Below are positions 51,004-61,037 of a stretch of 64,000 nucleotides of DNA, piece by piece. The notes under the pieces were generated by a model. That model was not told the DNA's origin. It ran no database searches and saw nothing but the letters and a program-made list of their open reading frames with translations. The stretch lies in assembly GCF_000374525.1 (NCBI RefSeq), contig NZ_KB894577.1, forward strand, positions 62,001-126,000. The letters run 5' to 3'. The DNA comes from Amorphus coralli DSM 19760. Lineage in GTDB: Bacteria; Pseudomonadota; Alphaproteobacteria; Rhizobiales; Amorphaceae. The translations under genes were made by a program, and so were the position numbers. Every line of letters starts with the position of its first letter. Positions within the stretch are counted from its first letter, which is position 1.

Positions 51004-51681
51004 ATGAAATCCGCCGTCATCGTCTTCCCCGGCTCCAACCGCGACCGCGATGTGGCTGCCGCCTTGGAGGCCGCCACCGGGCGCGACCCGACGTTCGTCT
51101 GGCACGCCGACACCGAGCTCCCGGATGTGGACCTGGTGGTCATGCCGGGCGGCTTCTCGTACGGCGACTATCTGCGCTCCGGCGCCATCGCCGCGCGGGC
51201 CGGCGTCATTCCCGCCGTCACCGAACACCATCGGCGCGGCGGCTACGTGCTGGGCATCTGCAACGGGTTTCAGATCCTCACCGAGGCGGGCTTCCTGCCG
51301 GGCGCGCTGATGCGCAATGCCGGCCTGCGCTTCGTCTGCCGGAAGGTAAAGCTGAGCGTCGAGCGCACCGACACCGCATTCACCAGTGCCTACGAAGACG
51401 GCCAGGTGATCCCCTGCCCCGTGGCCCATCATGACGGCAACTATTTCGCCGATCCCGAGACGCTCGCGCGCGTCGAAGGCAACGGCCAGGTGATTTTCCG
51501 CTACGCCGACGGCACCAATCCGAACGGTTCGGTCAACGACATCGCCGGCATCACCGACGAGACCGGACGCATCCTCGGCATGATGCCGCATCCGGAAAAC
51601 CTGATCGCCTCGCACCAGGGCGGCACCGAGGGCCTCGGCCTGTTCGCCAGCCTCGCCGGCGCGGTGTCCGAGCCGGCCTGA
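51004..51681 (+). CDS. purQ: FGAM synthase glutaminase subunit PurQ
   Basis: A 225-residue glutamine amidotransferase of class I that supplies ammonia to PurL in purine synthesis. The nucleophile is Cys86 in [12 protein letters not shown], and the triad His and Glu are in [22 protein letters not shown] at the start and [17 protein letters not shown] are typical of PurQ. It is the last plus-strand gene of this part of the purine cluster; purL lies 3.7 kb further on, past three minus-strand genes. Confidence 0.97.
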   Translation: MKSAVIVFPGSNRDRDVAAALEAATGRDPTFVWHADTELPDVDLVVMPGGFSYGDYLRSGAIAARAGVIPAVTEHHRRGGYVLGICNGFQILTEAGFLPGALMRNAGLRFVCRKVKLSVERTDTAFTSAYEDGQVIPCPVAHHDGNYFADPETLARVEGNGQVIFRYADGTNPNGSVNDIAGITDETGRILGMMPHPENLIASHQGGTEGLGLFASLAGAVSEPA

Positions 51682-51704
51682 GCCGGCACCACCTCCCCGC
51701 TGCG

Positions 51705-52151
51705 TCAGGCGCTCCTCGGAGGCCACCAGATCGCCAGCACCAGCCCTCCCGCCAGCAACACCAGGTGGGGCAGGAAGACGTGCGGAAGGATGGCCGTCTG
51801 CAGCCAGTCCGTCATCTTGTCGTCAGCATAAGATGCCCGCCAGCTGCCCAGGACCTGGGCGGGCCGACAGTCCTTTCCCATCCCGTCGAAGCACAATTCG
51901 ATCTGGACGATGCGTTCCAGGTACGCGTTCTGGAAGAGCTTCCAGGACGTCTCCATGGCCCAGAACGGTAACGCCGACAGCGAGGCGATGACCACGCCGA
52001 TGCGGCCGGAACTCGAGACGCTCTGCGTGTAGGCGGCGATCAGGGCAGCGACACCGACCGTGACCGACCAGCCCTTCAGGATCAGGATCTGGTCGTTGTA
52101 GCCCTCGTAGAGTTCGATCAGAAGGTTGTACTCCGACCAGAGCCGATCCAT
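51705..52151 (-). CDS. Hypothetical membrane protein
   Basis: A 148-residue protein with three probable transmembrane segments: GWSVTVGVAALIAAYTQSV, IGVVIASLSALPFWAMETSW and VFLPHLVLLAGGLVLAIWW. The N-terminus (MDRLWSEYNLLIELYEGYNDQILILK) is amphipathic. I do not recognise a family. It belongs to the minus-strand trio that interrupts the purine genes; its start lies about 50 bases downstream of the acetyltransferase stop codon. Confidence 0.65.
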   Translation of the reverse strand: MDRLWSEYNLLIELYEGYNDQILILKGWSVTVGVAALIAAYTQSVSSSGRIGVVIASLSALPFWAMETSWKLFQNAYLERIVQIELCFDGMGKDCRPAQVLGSWRASYADDKMTDWLQTAILPHVFLPHLVLLAGGLVLAIWWPPRSA

Positions 52152-52200
52152 TGCCGCCCTCCGTGAGCCACCGCTGATGAAAGGGACCGCCGCGCTCCCG

Positions 52201-52752
52201 TCAGAGCTTCACGCGGGCCGGGTTTCCGTAGGCGACGCCGTAGCCCGGCACGTCCCGGGTCACCACGCTACCGGCACCGATGCGGGCATGGTCGCCAATG
52301 GTCACGCCCGGCAGGATCAGCGCCCCGCCACCGATCCAGACATTGTCTCCGATCGTGATCGGGCGGCCGAACTCCAGGTGCTCGGCGCGGTGCGAGGGGT
52401 CGCGCGGATGGTCGGCTGTGAGGATCTGGACGCCGGGGCCGATCTGGGCACCCGCGCCGATCCAGACCTCCACCACATCGAGAATGATGCAGTTGAAGTT
52501 CAGGAACGCGCCCTCGCCGAGGCTGATGTTGTAGCCGTAGTCGCAGTGGAAGGGCGGCCGGATGTCGGCGCCCTTGCCGACGGACGCGAAGAGTTCGGAG
52601 AGCAGCGCGTGGCGCTCCTCCTGCGGGCGCGCCTGCGTGGCGTTGTAGCGATCGAGCCAGAGCGAGGCGCGCTGTCTGTCGGCGGCGATCTCCGGCCCTT
52701 CGGCGTGGTAGAACTCGCCGGCGAGCATCTTGTCCTTTTCGCTTCTGGCCAT
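52201..52752 (-). CDS. maa: Maltose/galactoside O-acetyltransferase-like protein
   Basis: A 183-residue left-handed beta-helix acetyltransferase of the Maa/LacA/NodL class, which transfers acetyl groups from acetyl-CoA to sugars. The N-terminal MLAGEFYHAEGPEIAADRQRASLWLDRYNAT is the family cap. The hexapeptide coils include GAFLNFNCIILDV, GAGAQIGPGVQIL with HPRDPSHRA, and DNVWIGGGALILPGVTIGDHARIGAGSVVTRDVP. The catalytic His is expected in LTADHP. The ATG at 52752 is preceded by GAGGTGAGC. It nearly touches the MscS gene upstream (5 bases). Confidence 0.92.
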   Translation of the reverse strand: MARSEKDKMLAGEFYHAEGPEIAADRQRASLWLDRYNATQARPQEERHALLSELFASVGKGADIRPPFHCDYGYNISLGEGAFLNFNCIILDVVEVWIGAGAQIGPGVQILTADHPRDPSHRAEHLEFGRPITIGDNVWIGGGALILPGVTIGDHARIGAGSVVTRDVPGYGVAYGNPARVKL

Positions 52753-52757
52753 GCCGC

Positions 52758-55178
52758 TCACCTCGCCGCGGAGGGATCCTCGCCGCCCCGCTTCCCTGCT
52801 TCCGCCTCTTCGTCGAGAAGCCGGCGCGCGGCCGCCCCCGCGGCCAGCTTGCGGCGCTCCTCTTCGTTCTCGGCGCCTTCCACCTCCTCGTCGTCCACGA
52901 AGCGTACGGTCACCTCACGGTGGGCGAAGTGGATGTCCTCGCGCTCGAAGAGCTCCCGGATCTCCGCGTAGACGCGCTTGCGCACCAGGAACTGATCGCC
53001 CGGCCGGGTCATGAACTTGACCCGGATGATCATGGCGGAATCCTCCATCTGGTACACACCCTGGGACTTCAACTGATCCAGGAACATGTGGCCGATATCG
53101 GGATCCTCCAGGAGCTGGGTGCCGAGCTTCTTGACCAGCTTGCGCACCTTCTCCGGATCGGTGTCGTAGGTGAGCCGCAGTGGCAGCTTCATGATCACCC
53201 AGTCACGCGAATAGTTGGTGAGGCGCTTGATCTCGCCGAACGGGATCGTGTGCAGCGGGCCGTTTTGATGACGCAACTGGAAGGAGCGGATGGAGATCTT
53301 TTCTACCACGCCCTTGACCCCGCCGAGATCGATGTACTCGCCCCTGCGGAAGGCGTCGTCGATCAGGAAGAAGGCGCCAGAGAAGATGTCGCGGATCAGC
53401 GTCTGCGCACCGAAACCGATGGCAAGGCCGACGACGCCGGCACCGGCGAAGAGCGGCGCGATGTTCACGCCGATGCCGGCCAGCCCGATCATGATCGCCA
53501 TCGTCGCGATGGTGATCAGCAGGAAGTTGCGGAACAGCGGCAGGAGTGTCGCGACCCGGCTGGCGCCGGTTCCCATCTCCGCGTCGCCGTGGCCGCCGTG
53601 CCCGTCGCCAGGGCTCGTCGCCTGTTCGGCGGCGATCTTGCCGTCGATCCAGAGCTTCACCGCCTCGTAGGCCATGTAGGAGACGAACAGCACCATCACG
53701 ATGCCGAAGAAGCGCGCCACGATGTGGCCCTCTGCGGTGACCGGAATGCCCCACATGTGCAGGATCAACACCACGCCAAAGGCACAGGCGACGATCGCCG
53801 CCCCGTGCTCGAACAGGCTCTTGAAGGCGACGCGTCCGACCTCGCGACGCTCCAGCGGCACCTCCTCCTCGAATGCATCGTCGTCCAGGTCATCGACCTC
53901 CGCGACCGCCGCGCCGAGGGGCTGCGGCACAGGCTCAGGCTCCGCCGGGCGCGGCAGCGGGAACCAGCGCTCGATCAGCAAGACCAGAACCGCGTAGACA
54001 CCGAGCGACAGGATGAGCGCGATCACCGGGCCGATGATCAGGCCGCTGTCCGTCCCGTCCCCGACCAGACGTCCGACAGCGCTGACGACGAAGGCCAGTG
54101 CGAGATAGGCGACCACGAGGATGTGCCAGGACTGCGCCAACAGGCGGCGCCCGAACGAAGTGCGGCGACCGGGCTCGTGAGCGAGGATCGCGTCGCGGAT
54201 CTCCCGGCGATAGGCCAGTGCATAGAGGCTGAGTGTCAGGGCGCCCACGAAACCCGCCAGAACGAAGACGATCTGATAGGCATCCTCCACCATCCCCATC
54301 GTCTTCATCCAGGAAGCGATGGTGAGGACGAAAAGTGCCGCCCAGGTGCACAACATGAAGCGCGAGAACATCGAGCGCGCGGACGCGTCGGAAAAGGCGA
54401 ACGGACGGTAAGCGGGCAGATCCGGGCAAAGCAGAGTGCGCGCCACCGCGCGAAAGGCGAGGCCGACGCCGCCGGCCGTGACCACCAGAAGGTTGGTCGC
54501 GCGGATCGGGCTGCCCCCTTCAGTCACCAGCACCGCAATGACATGGCCGACGGCACTGAACACGGCGGCGACCAGCAGAAGCACGACAGCACGGGTCAGC
54601 AGGAACCCGATCTTCTGCGCCCGGCTCTGTGGCACTGGCGGGAAATAGCGGAACAGGTGACGGCGCGACCAGACCACGATGGCCAGGTAGGCGAGCGCTC
54701 CGGCCGCAAGCGTTATCGCGCCGAGCAGGGCCGCACGACCGAGCCACGACAGCGACCCGTCGTGCGAGGCATTGCGCAGCGTGTCGACGACATGCTCGGG
54801 AAGGAAGGGCAGTCGGGTGGACAGCGAATCGAGCTTGTCCTCGACCTCCGCCGTCGTCTTCAGGAGCTTGTCGCGAAGCTCGCCGGCCGCCTCCATCGGC
54901 GTGTCCGGCTCCTCCTCCTCAACCTCTGTGCCGCGGGGAGCGATCACGATGACCTGGGCGCCGGCTGTCTCCGCCTGCTCGATCACCGCCTGCAGACCGG
55001 CCGATAGATCTTCGGAGCCGCCCGACGGCGCCTGGCTGTCGGAGGCTGCCTTTTCCCGGGCAACCAGCGCCGCCTGGGCGGCAGCCGGCGAGGACAAGGC
55101 CACGGCCACGACCGACAGAAGCATCGCAATGCACGCGAAGAGCGCGACCGCCCTATGGCCCGTACCAGACCGTTTCAT
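52758..55178 (-). CDS. Mechanosensitive ion channel, MscS family, large form
   Basis: An 806-residue inner-membrane channel of the large MscS type. A signal peptide (MKRSGTGHRAVALFACIAMLLSVVAVALSSPAAAQA) is followed by a periplasmic region with a Glu-rich segment and many transmembrane helices. The MscS core lies in the C-terminal third: GAGVVGLAIGFGAQTLIRDIFSGAFFLIDDAFRRGEYIDLGGVKGVVEKISIRSFQLRHQNGPLHTIPFGEIK, ending in a soluble domain. It should release solutes under osmotic downshift. The C-terminus has a charged Ala/Glu tail. AGGGGTGAG precedes the ATG at 55178. It is the first gene of the minus-strand trio. Confidence 0.93.
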   Translation of the reverse strand: MKRSGTGHRAVALFACIAMLLSVVAVALSSPAAAQAALVAREKAASDSQAPSGGSEDLSAGLQAVIEQAETAGAQVIVIAPRGTEVEEEEPDTPMEAAGELRDKLLKTTAEVEDKLDSLSTRLPFLPEHVVDTLRNASHDGSLSWLGRAALLGAITLAAGALAYLAIVVWSRRHLFRYFPPVPQSRAQKIGFLLTRAVVLLLVAAVFSAVGHVIAVLVTEGGSPIRATNLLVVTAGGVGLAFRAVARTLLCPDLPAYRPFAFSDASARSMFSRFMLCTWAALFVLTIASWMKTMGMVEDAYQIVFVLAGFVGALTLSLYALAYRREIRDAILAHEPGRRTSFGRRLLAQSWHILVVAYLALAFVVSAVGRLVGDGTDSGLIIGPVIALILSLGVYAVLVLLIERWFPLPRPAEPEPVPQPLGAAVAEVDDLDDDAFEEEVPLERREVGRVAFKSLFEHGAAIVACAFGVVLILHMWGIPVTAEGHIVARFFGIVMVLFVSYMAYEAVKLWIDGKIAAEQATSPGDGHGGHGDAEMGTGASRVATLLPLFRNFLLITIATMAIMIGLAGIGVNIAPLFAGAGVVGLAIGFGAQTLIRDIFSGAFFLIDDAFRRGEYIDLGGVKGVVEKISIRSFQLRHQNGPLHTIPFGEIKRLTNYSRDWVIMKLPLRLTYDTDPEKVRKLVKKLGTQLLEDPDIGHMFLDQLKSQGVYQMEDSAMIIRVKFMTRPGDQFLVRKRVYAEIRELFEREDIHFAHREVTVRFVDDEEVEGAENEEERRKLAAGAAARRLLDEEAEAGKRGGEDPSAAR

Positions 55179-55360
55179 CGATCTCACCCCTTCACACAAC
55201 TGACCGCAGCGCTGCGGATGGCCCGGTGTGCAGGAAAATGCATGCAAATTCCAGCCGTCAATCCACGCCGGATGGGGCCGGGAGCGTTCCAATCGATTGA
55301 CGCGCGCGCCGCACCCGCCTATCGCCGGGGGACAGATCCGCAAAAGGCCGCCGTCCGCCC

Positions 55361-57562
55361 ATGACCATCCCGAACGCGATCCCGATCACCCCCGAGCTCA
55401 TCGCCGAGCATGGCCTCACGCCTGACGAGTACGAGCGCTTTGTCGGCCTGATCGGCCGTGAACCGACGATCACCGAGCTCGGTATCGTCTCGGCCATGTG
55501 GAACGAGCACTGTTCCTACAAGTCGTCGAAGAAGTGGCTCAAGACGCTGCCCACCAAGGGGCCGAAGGTCCTGCAGGGGCCGGGCGAGAACGCCGGCGTC
55601 GTGGACATCGGCAACGGCCGGGCTGTGGTCTTCAAGATGGAGAGCCACAATCACCCCTCCTACATCGAGCCCTACCAGGGCGCGACGACGGGCGTGGGCG
55701 GCATCCTGCGCGACGTGTTCACCATGGGCGCGCGCCCCGTCGCGGCACTGAACGCGCTGCGCTTCGGCTCGCCCGACCATCCGCGCACCCGCCATCTGGT
55801 CTCCGGCGTCGTGGCGGGCGTCGGCGGCTACGGCAACTCCTTCGGCGTGCCCACGGTGGGCGGCGAGGTCGAGTTCGATCCGTCCTATGACGGCAACTGC
55901 CTGGTGAACGCCATGGCGGTCGGCCTCGCCGATACCGACAAGATCTTCCTGTCGAAGGCCGAGGGCGTCGGGATGCCGATCGTCTATCTCGGCTCCAAGA
56001 CCGGCCGGGACGGCGTTGGCGGCGCCACCATGGCATCCGCCGCCTTCGACGACACCATCGAGGAGAAGCGGCCGACGGTTCAGGTCGGCGACCCGTTCTC
56101 CGAGAAGCTGCTTCTGGAAGCCTGCCTCGAGCTGATGCAGACCGGGGCGGTGATCGCGATCCAGGACATGGGCGCGGCCGGCCTCACCTGTTCGGCAGTC
56201 GAGATGGGCGCCAAGGGCGATCTCGGCGTGCGCCTCGACCTGGACCACGTGCCGGTGCGCGAAGAGGCGATGAGCGCCTACGAGATGATGCTCTCGGAAA
56301 GCCAGGAGCGCATGCTCATGGTGCTGAAGCCTGAGCTGAGGGCCGAGGCCGAGGCGATCTTCGTGAAGTGGGGGCTGGACTTCGCCGTCGTCGGCGAGAC
56401 CACCGACGATCTGCGCTTCTCCGTCTGGCACCAGGGCGAGGAAGTCGCCAACCTGCCGATCAAGGAACTGGGCGACGAGGCGCCGGAATATGACCGCCCC
56501 TGGGGCGAGCCGGCGAAGCCCGTGCGTCTTTCCGCCTCTGACGTGCCGGCCACCGACGATCTCGGCGCCACGCTGCTGTCGCTGGTCGGCTCGCCGAACC
56601 AGTCCTCCCGCCGTTGGGTCTGGGAGCAGTATGACCACATGATCCTGGGCGAGACCGTCTCCGGGCCGGGCGGCGATGCCGCGCTCGTGCGCGTCGACGA
56701 CACGCCGCAGGGCCTCGCCATGACCGTCGACGTCACGCCGCGCTACTGCGCCGCCGATCCTTTCGAGGGCGGCAAACAGGCGGTGGCGGAGGCCTGGCGC
56801 AACCTGAGCGCCGTCGGCGCCGACCCGCTGGCGGTCACCGACAATCTCAATTTCGGCAATCCCGAGCGGCCCGAGATCATGGGCCAGTTCGTCGGCTGCA
56901 TCAAAGGCATCGGCGAGGCCTGCACGGCGCTGGCCTTCCCCGTGGTCTCCGGCAACGTGTCGCTCTACAACGCCACCGGCGACGAGGCGATCCTGCCGAC
57001 ACCCACCATCGGCGGCGTCGGCACGCTTCCCGACATCGCCAAGAGCGCGGTTGCCGCGTTCGGCGCAACGGGCGAGCGGATCCTGCTTCTCGGCGGCCAC
57101 GGCAAAGAGATGGGCCAGTCTGTCTATCTGCGCGACGTCCTGGGCCGATCCGAGGGGGCGCCGCCACCGGTGGACCTGGAGCGCGAGCGCAACCACGGCG
57201 ACTTCGTGCGCCACGCCATCCGGGAGATGGGCCTGCGCTCCTGTCATGACATCTCGTCCGGCGGCCTCGGCGTAGCGCTTGCCGAAATGGCGATGGCGTC
57301 CGGCCTCGGCTGCACCGTCTCCATGCCGGATCCGGCCCACGTGGCCCTGTTCGCCGAGGATCAGGCGCGCTACGTTCTGTCCGCGCCGGCGGAGCTGGCC
57401 AGCGCCCTGACGGACGCCGCATCGAAGGCCGGGATCGAGATCATCGAGCTCGGCACCGTCGGTGGCGGGGATTTGACGGTGGAGGGTACGCTCTCCATAT
57501 CCGTTGCATCCCTTGTCGAGGCGCACGAGAATTGGTTCCCGGCCTTTATGGGCGCGAACTGA
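55361..57562 (+). CDS. purL: FGAM synthase catalytic subunit PurL
   Basis: A 733-residue small-type PurL, which makes FGAM from FGAR with ammonia from PurQ and help of PurS. The N-terminal [73 protein letters not shown] and [14 protein letters not shown] are hallmark segments. The C-terminal half repeats the fold with [17 protein letters not shown] and [19 protein letters not shown]. It heads a run with bolA and a glutaredoxin gene. Three opposite-strand genes separate it from purCSQ. Confidence 0.97.
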   Translation: MTIPNAIPITPELIAEHGLTPDEYERFVGLIGREPTITELGIVSAMWNEHCSYKSSKKWLKTLPTKGPKVLQGPGENAGVVDIGNGRAVVFKMESHNHPSYIEPYQGATTGVGGILRDVFTMGARPVAALNALRFGSPDHPRTRHLVSGVVAGVGGYGNSFGVPTVGGEVEFDPSYDGNCLVNAMAVGLADTDKIFLSKAEGVGMPIVYLGSKTGRDGVGGATMASAAFDDTIEEKRPTVQVGDPFSEKLLLEACLELMQTGAVIAIQDMGAAGLTCSAVEMGAKGDLGVRLDLDHVPVREEAMSAYEMMLSESQERMLMVLKPELRAEAEAIFVKWGLDFAVVGETTDDLRFSVWHQGEEVANLPIKELGDEAPEYDRPWGEPAKPVRLSASDVPATDDLGATLLSLVGSPNQSSRRWVWEQYDHMILGETVSGPGGDAALVRVDDTPQGLAMTVDVTPRYCAADPFEGGKQAVAEAWRNLSAVGADPLAVTDNLNFGNPERPEIMGQFVGCIKGIGEACTALAFPVVSGNVSLYNATGDEAILPTPTIGGVGTLPDIAKSAVAAFGATGERILLLGGHGKEMGQSVYLRDVLGRSEGAPPPVDLERERNHGDFVRHAIREMGLRSCHDISSGGLGVALAEMAMASGLGCTVSMPDPAHVALFAEDQARYVLSAPAELASALTDAASKAGIEIIELGTVGGGDLTVEGTLSISVASLVEAHENWFPAFMGAN

Positions 57563-57616
57563 GGGCCTCCAGGGCCGAGACACCGGGACGTCGAGGGAAA
57601 GGACGCGAACCGCACC

Positions 57617-57853
57617 ATGGCGATGGATGCCAGCGAGATCGAGAAACTGATCAAGACCGCCCTGCCCGACGCAGATGTCGAGATCCGCGACTTGGCGGGT
57701 GATGGCGACCACTACGCGGCGGTCGTCGTTTCGGCGGAATTCAAGGGCAAGACCCGCGTCCAGCAGCATCAGATGGTCTACAATGCGCTGCAGGGACAGA
57801 TGGGCGGCCAGCTCCATGCCCTGGCGCTGCAGACCTCTGCGCCCGAGGCCTGA
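57617..57853 (+). CDS. BolA family protein
   Basis: A 78-residue BolA-like protein of the short IbaG/BolA2 class. The signature is KTRVQQHQMVYNALQGQMGGQLHALALQTSAPEA, with the invariant His that coordinates an iron-sulfur cluster together with a monothiol glutaredoxin. Such pairs act in iron sensing or [2Fe-2S] transfer. The next gene is a CGFS glutaredoxin, so both halves of the complex are adjacent. It follows purL by 54 bases on the same strand. Confidence 0.95.
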   Translation: MAMDASEIEKLIKTALPDADVEIRDLAGDGDHYAAVVVSAEFKGKTRVQQHQMVYNALQGQMGGQLHALALQTSAPEA

Positions 57854-57915
57854 GGCCGGGGCGCGACCTTCTGAACCGCCGGGCCTTGACCCCGGCCGGA
57901 TACGGAGACTTTCGA

Positions 57916-58251
57916 ATGAGCGACGTGAAAACCTGGATTGCCGACACCGTCCGTGACAACGACGTCATCCTCTTCATGAAGGGGACGCCGACCTTCCCGC
58001 AGTGCGGGTTTTCCGGCCAGGTCATCCAGATCCTCGACTATCTTGGCGTGCAGTATCAGGGCGTGAACGTTCTGGAGTCCGACGACCTGCGCCAGGGGAT
58101 CAAGGACTATTCCAACTGGCCGACGATTCCGCAGCTCTACGTGAAGGGCGAGTTCGTCGGCGGTTGCGACATCATCCGCGAGATGTTCCAGGCGGGTGAA
58201 CTGCAGACCCACTTCAAGGACAATGGCATCTCGGTCCGCGAGACCGCCTGA
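57916..58251 (+). CDS. grxD: Grx4-type monothiol glutaredoxin
   Basis: A 111-residue monothiol glutaredoxin of the CGFS class, which binds a [2Fe-2S] cluster with glutathione and delivers or senses iron. The active site CGFS begins at Cys30, in FMKGTPTFPQCGFS. The glutathione-binding residues are in NWPTIPQLYVKGEFVGGCDIIREMF. It pairs with the BolA protein encoded 62 bases upstream. The start at 57916 matches the usual MSDV beginning. A strong terminator follows. Confidence 0.96.
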   Translation: MSDVKTWIADTVRDNDVILFMKGTPTFPQCGFSGQVIQILDYLGVQYQGVNVLESDDLRQGIKDYSNWPTIPQLYVKGEFVGGCDIIREMFQAGELQTHFKDNGISVRETA

Positions 58252-58282
58252 CCGTCTCCACCTTCGTGCCTGACACAAGAAA

Positions 58283-58316
58283 GGCGCTGCCGGCGATCAC
58301 CGGCAGCGCCTTTTTT
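58283..58316 (+). terminator. Intrinsic terminator of the purL-bolA-grxD run
   Basis: An 11-bp perfect stem GGCGCTGCCGG / CCGGCAGCGCC with loop CGATCA ends in TTTTTT. It lies 31 bases after the glutaredoxin stop codon. Confidence 0.95.
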
Positions 58317-58410
58317 CATATGCAGCTTGGCACGTGCACTGGCACAGAGAATGCCAAACTTTGCTACACTGCCAGGTATCCTCGAGCTGCTTGCCGCATG
58401 GGAGGTCGCA

Positions 58411-58668
58411 ATGAACCTGAACGTCTCGCTCACCGACGAGCTGCATCGCTACGTCAAATCCAAGGTCGATTCCGGACGTTACACGTCGTCAAGCGAGGTG
58501 GTTCGCGAGGCCTTGCGCCTGCTTGAGAAGCACGATCAGGCAGAGGCCGAGAAGCTCCGCTGGCTGCAACATTCCTACCAGGAAGGCCAGGAGAGCGGCG
58601 ACTTTGCACCCCTCGACCGCGAGGCCGTCCGCTCCGAAGGGCGGAGGCGCCTCGCCGCGAAAGCCTGA
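58411..58668 (+). CDS. parD: ParD-type antitoxin
   Basis: An 85-residue antitoxin of the ParD/CC2985 class. The N-terminal ribbon-helix-helix MNLNVSLTDELHRYVKSKVDSGRYTSSSEVVREALRLLEKHD binds DNA and represses the operon. The C-terminal half (AEKLRWLQHSYQEGQESGDF) wraps the toxin. GGAGG before the ATG is a good ribosome binding site. The stop codon is 5 bases before the toxin start, so the two genes are an operon. Both genes lie beyond the grxD terminator and need their own promoter. Confidence 0.93.
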   Translation: MNLNVSLTDELHRYVKSKVDSGRYTSSSEVVREALRLLEKHDQAEAEKLRWLQHSYQEGQESGDFAPLDREAVRSEGRRRLAAKA

Positions 58669-58673
58669 ATGGA

Positions 58674-58982
58674 ATGGCCTCGATCGTCTATTCGGCAATG
58701 GCTCGTGCCGACATCACGGAACTCTGGACCTGGATTGCCGAACGGGATGGCGAACGTCGCGCCGAGGAGATCGTAGACCGCCTCGATGTGCGAATCCGGC
58801 AACTGGCCGATCGTCCGGATCTGGGGCCCGCGCGACCCGAGATCCATCCGGATGCCCGCAGCCTCGTCTGTGGCCGCTGGCTCATTCTCTACGACCACAC
58901 AGTCACGACAGTGCGGATCATGCGGGTCTTGGATGGTGCGCGAGACCTGTCAGAGGCCTGGCAACCCAATCCCAATCGTTAA
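58674..58982 (+). CDS. parE: RelE/ParE family toxin
   Basis: A 102-residue ParE-type toxin. The fold is marked by MARADITELWTWIAERDGERRAEEIVDRLDVRIRQLADRPDLGPARPEIHPDARSLVCGRWLILYDHTVTTVRIMRVLDGARDL, with the typical closing V-R-I-x-R-V-L-D/H-G-x-R-D-L. ParE proteins poison DNA gyrase, in contrast to RelE ribonucleases; the sequence fits ParE better, but this is a family inference. It immediately follows its antitoxin gene. The pair could stabilise this chromosomal location or act in stress. Confidence 0.92.
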   Translation: MASIVYSAMARADITELWTWIAERDGERRAEEIVDRLDVRIRQLADRPDLGPARPEIHPDARSLVCGRWLILYDHTVTTVRIMRVLDGARDLSEAWQPNPNR

Positions 58983-59063
58983 GCAGCTCGGACCCGGCAA
59001 TGGGTTGGCACTTCAACGCAAAGCCGGGCCGGAAAGCCGTACGATAACAGTCCCTGGCTTCGC

Positions 59064-60539
59064 TCAGGCCCACCACTTGGTGGCGGTGAAGGAGCCGGCG
59101 GCTTCCTCGATGGCGCGGGCGGGCGCGAACAGGCCAGCCTCACGGAACGGCTGCCCGATGAGCTGCAGACCGAGCGGCAGGCCCTCCGACGACAGGCCGG
59201 CGGGAACCGCGATGGACGGCAGGCCGGCCATGTTGATCGGGACCGTGAAGACGTCGGAGAGATACATCTCGACCGGATCGTCGGTCTTGGCGCCCAGCGG
59301 GAAGGCAGGGCCCGGCGTCACGGGCGCGAGGACCGCGTCGACACCGTCGGCGAAGATGGTCTCGAAGTCGCGCTTGATGAGCGTGCGGACCTTCTGGGCC
59401 TTCAGATAGTAGGCGTCGTAGTAGCCGGCAGAGAGCACGTAGGTGCCGAGCAGGATGCGCCGCTTGACCTCCTCGCCGAAGCCGGCGGCACGGGTCTTCT
59501 GGTACATCTCGACGATCTCGTCGGCCGGCACGCGCTCGCCGTAGCGCACGCCGTCATAGCGCGCGAGGTTGGACGAGGCCTCGGCCAGCGCCACGATATA
59601 GTAGGCCGGCAGGGCGTACTTCGTATGCGGCAGGGAGACCTCGACGACCTCGGCACCGGCGGCGCGCAGCCAGTCGGCACCTTTCTGCCAGGATTCCTCG
59701 ATCTCGGCCGGCATGCCGTCGACCCGGTATTCCTTCGGCAGGCCGATCTTCAGCCCCTTCATGGGCGCCTCGAGGGCCGCCTCGTAGTCCTCCACCGGCG
59801 CATCCACCGAGGTGGTGTCCTTGTCATCGACGCTGGCGATCACCTTCAGGATCGCGGCGGCGTCGCGCACCGTCCGCGCCACCGGGCCGGCCTGATCGAG
59901 CGACGAGGCATAGGCAACGATGCCGTAGCGCGAGCAGCGGCCGTAGGTCGGCTTCAGGCCGACGGTGCCGGTCAGGGCCGCGGGCTGGCGGATCGATCCG
60001 CCGGTATCGGTCCCCAGCGCTGCGGCGCACAGGTGGGCGGCAACGGCGGCTGCGGACCCGCCGGAGGAGCCACCCGGGGTGCGCGGCGTGTCGTCACCGG
60101 CCGCCTTCCAGGGGTTCACGACCGTACCGAACGCCGAGTTCTCGTTGGACGAGCCCATGGCGAACTCATCCATGTTGAGCTTGCCGAGGAGCACCGCACC
60201 GGAGGCCCAGAGATTCTCGGTGACGGTGGATTCGTAGGGCGGAACGAAGTTGCCGAGGATGTTGGAACACGCCGTGGAGCGGATCCCCTTCGTGCAGAAC
60301 AGGTCCTTCACGCCGAACGGGACGCCTTCGAGCGCGCCGGCCTTGCCCTCGGCGCGGCGCTTGTCGGAGGCAGCGGCCATCTCGCGCGCCTTCTCCGGCG
60401 TCTCCAGCACGTAGGCATTCAGCCCGCGCGCACCCTCGATGGCCGAGAGATAGGCGTCGGTGAGCTCGCTGGAGGTGAACTCGCCGGCAGCGAGGCCGTC
60501 GCGGGCTTCGCAGAGCGATAGCGCCGTCAGATCCGTCAC
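59064..60539 (-). CDS. gatA: Glutamyl-tRNA(Gln) amidotransferase subunit A
   Basis: A 491-residue amidase subunit that releases ammonia from glutamine and passes it to GatB for making Gln-tRNA or Asn-tRNA. The Ser-cisSer-Lys triad is Lys78 ([10 protein letters not shown]), Ser158 ([10 protein letters not shown]) and Ser182 ([12 protein letters not shown]); the 24-residue spacing matches known GatA. The first codon is GTG at 60539, with AAAGGA about 10 bases ahead. It follows gatC by 83 bases on the same strand. gatB is not in the window. Confidence 0.97.
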   Translation of the reverse strand: MTDLTALSLCEARDGLAAGEFTSSELTDAYLSAIEGARGLNAYVLETPEKAREMAAASDKRRAEGKAGALEGVPFGVKDLFCTKGIRSTACSNILGNFVPPYESTVTENLWASGAVLLGKLNMDEFAMGSSNENSAFGTVVNPWKAAGDDTPRTPGGSSGGSAAAVAAHLCAAALGTDTGGSIRQPAALTGTVGLKPTYGRCSRYGIVAYASSLDQAGPVARTVRDAAAILKVIASVDDKDTTSVDAPVEDYEAALEAPMKGLKIGLPKEYRVDGMPAEIEESWQKGADWLRAAGAEVVEVSLPHTKYALPAYYIVALAEASSNLARYDGVRYGERVPADEIVEMYQKTRAAGFGEEVKRRILLGTYVLSAGYYDAYYLKAQKVRTLIKRDFETIFADGVDAVLAPVTPGPAFPLGAKTDDPVEMYLSDVFTVPINMAGLPSIAVPAGLSSEGLPLGLQLIGQPFREAGLFAPARAIEEAAGSFTATKWWA

Positions 60540-60622
60540 GGGGTCGATCCTTTGCTCAGGCGCCCTGCCCGCGCCGGATGCGCGGACGGGCAGACATCAA
60601 ACGGGACAGGAAGGCGGGAGGA

Positions 60623-60910
60623 TTACTCGACCACCTTGGGAACGAGGAAGTAGCCGTCCTCGGACTCCGGTGCGTTGGACAGCACCTCGTCGACGCGGTC
60701 GCCGTCGGTGACGCGGTCCTCACGCATTTTCATGGCGGTGGCCACGACGGCCGTCATCGGCGGCACGTCGGTCACGTCCACTTCGTCGAGCTCGTCGACG
60801 AAGGCGAGAATGCCGTTGAGCTCGGCCGTCAGCCGTTCCGCCTCTTCCGGCGTCACAGCAATCCGCGCGAGCGAGGCCACGTGCTTCACCGTGCTGGAAT
60901 CCACCGACAT
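60623..60910 (-). CDS. gatC: Glutamyl-tRNA(Gln) amidotransferase subunit C
   Basis: A 95-residue GatC, which stabilises the GatA-GatB complex. MSVDSSTVKHVASLARIAVTPEEAERLTAELNGILAFVDELDEVDVTDVPPMTAV is the family start, and the end is SNAPESEDGYFLVPKVVE. Its stop lies 83 bases before gatA, and the two are one operon, transcribed away from the ABC transporter end. Confidence 0.97.
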   Translation of the reverse strand: MSVDSSTVKHVASLARIAVTPEEAERLTAELNGILAFVDELDEVDVTDVPPMTAVVATAMKMREDRVTDGDRVDEVLSNAPESEDGYFLVPKVVE

Positions 60911-61037
60911 GGTGCGGTCTCCGAAACCCGAAATTCCGAGAATCCGCGCCGTTGCCGGCGCGGGGTTCGCCGCTTGATAGCACCGCCCCGCGCGGCGGGG
61001 CAACGGCGGTCGACAAACCCCGCCGCAGTGCCCGGAC

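Noticed and set aside
52920-57817. Long open frames opposite the MscS gene and opposite purL
   Set aside because: Both are antisense to strongly conserved genes and are rich in His, Gln and Arg, as expected of antisense frames in GC-rich DNA.
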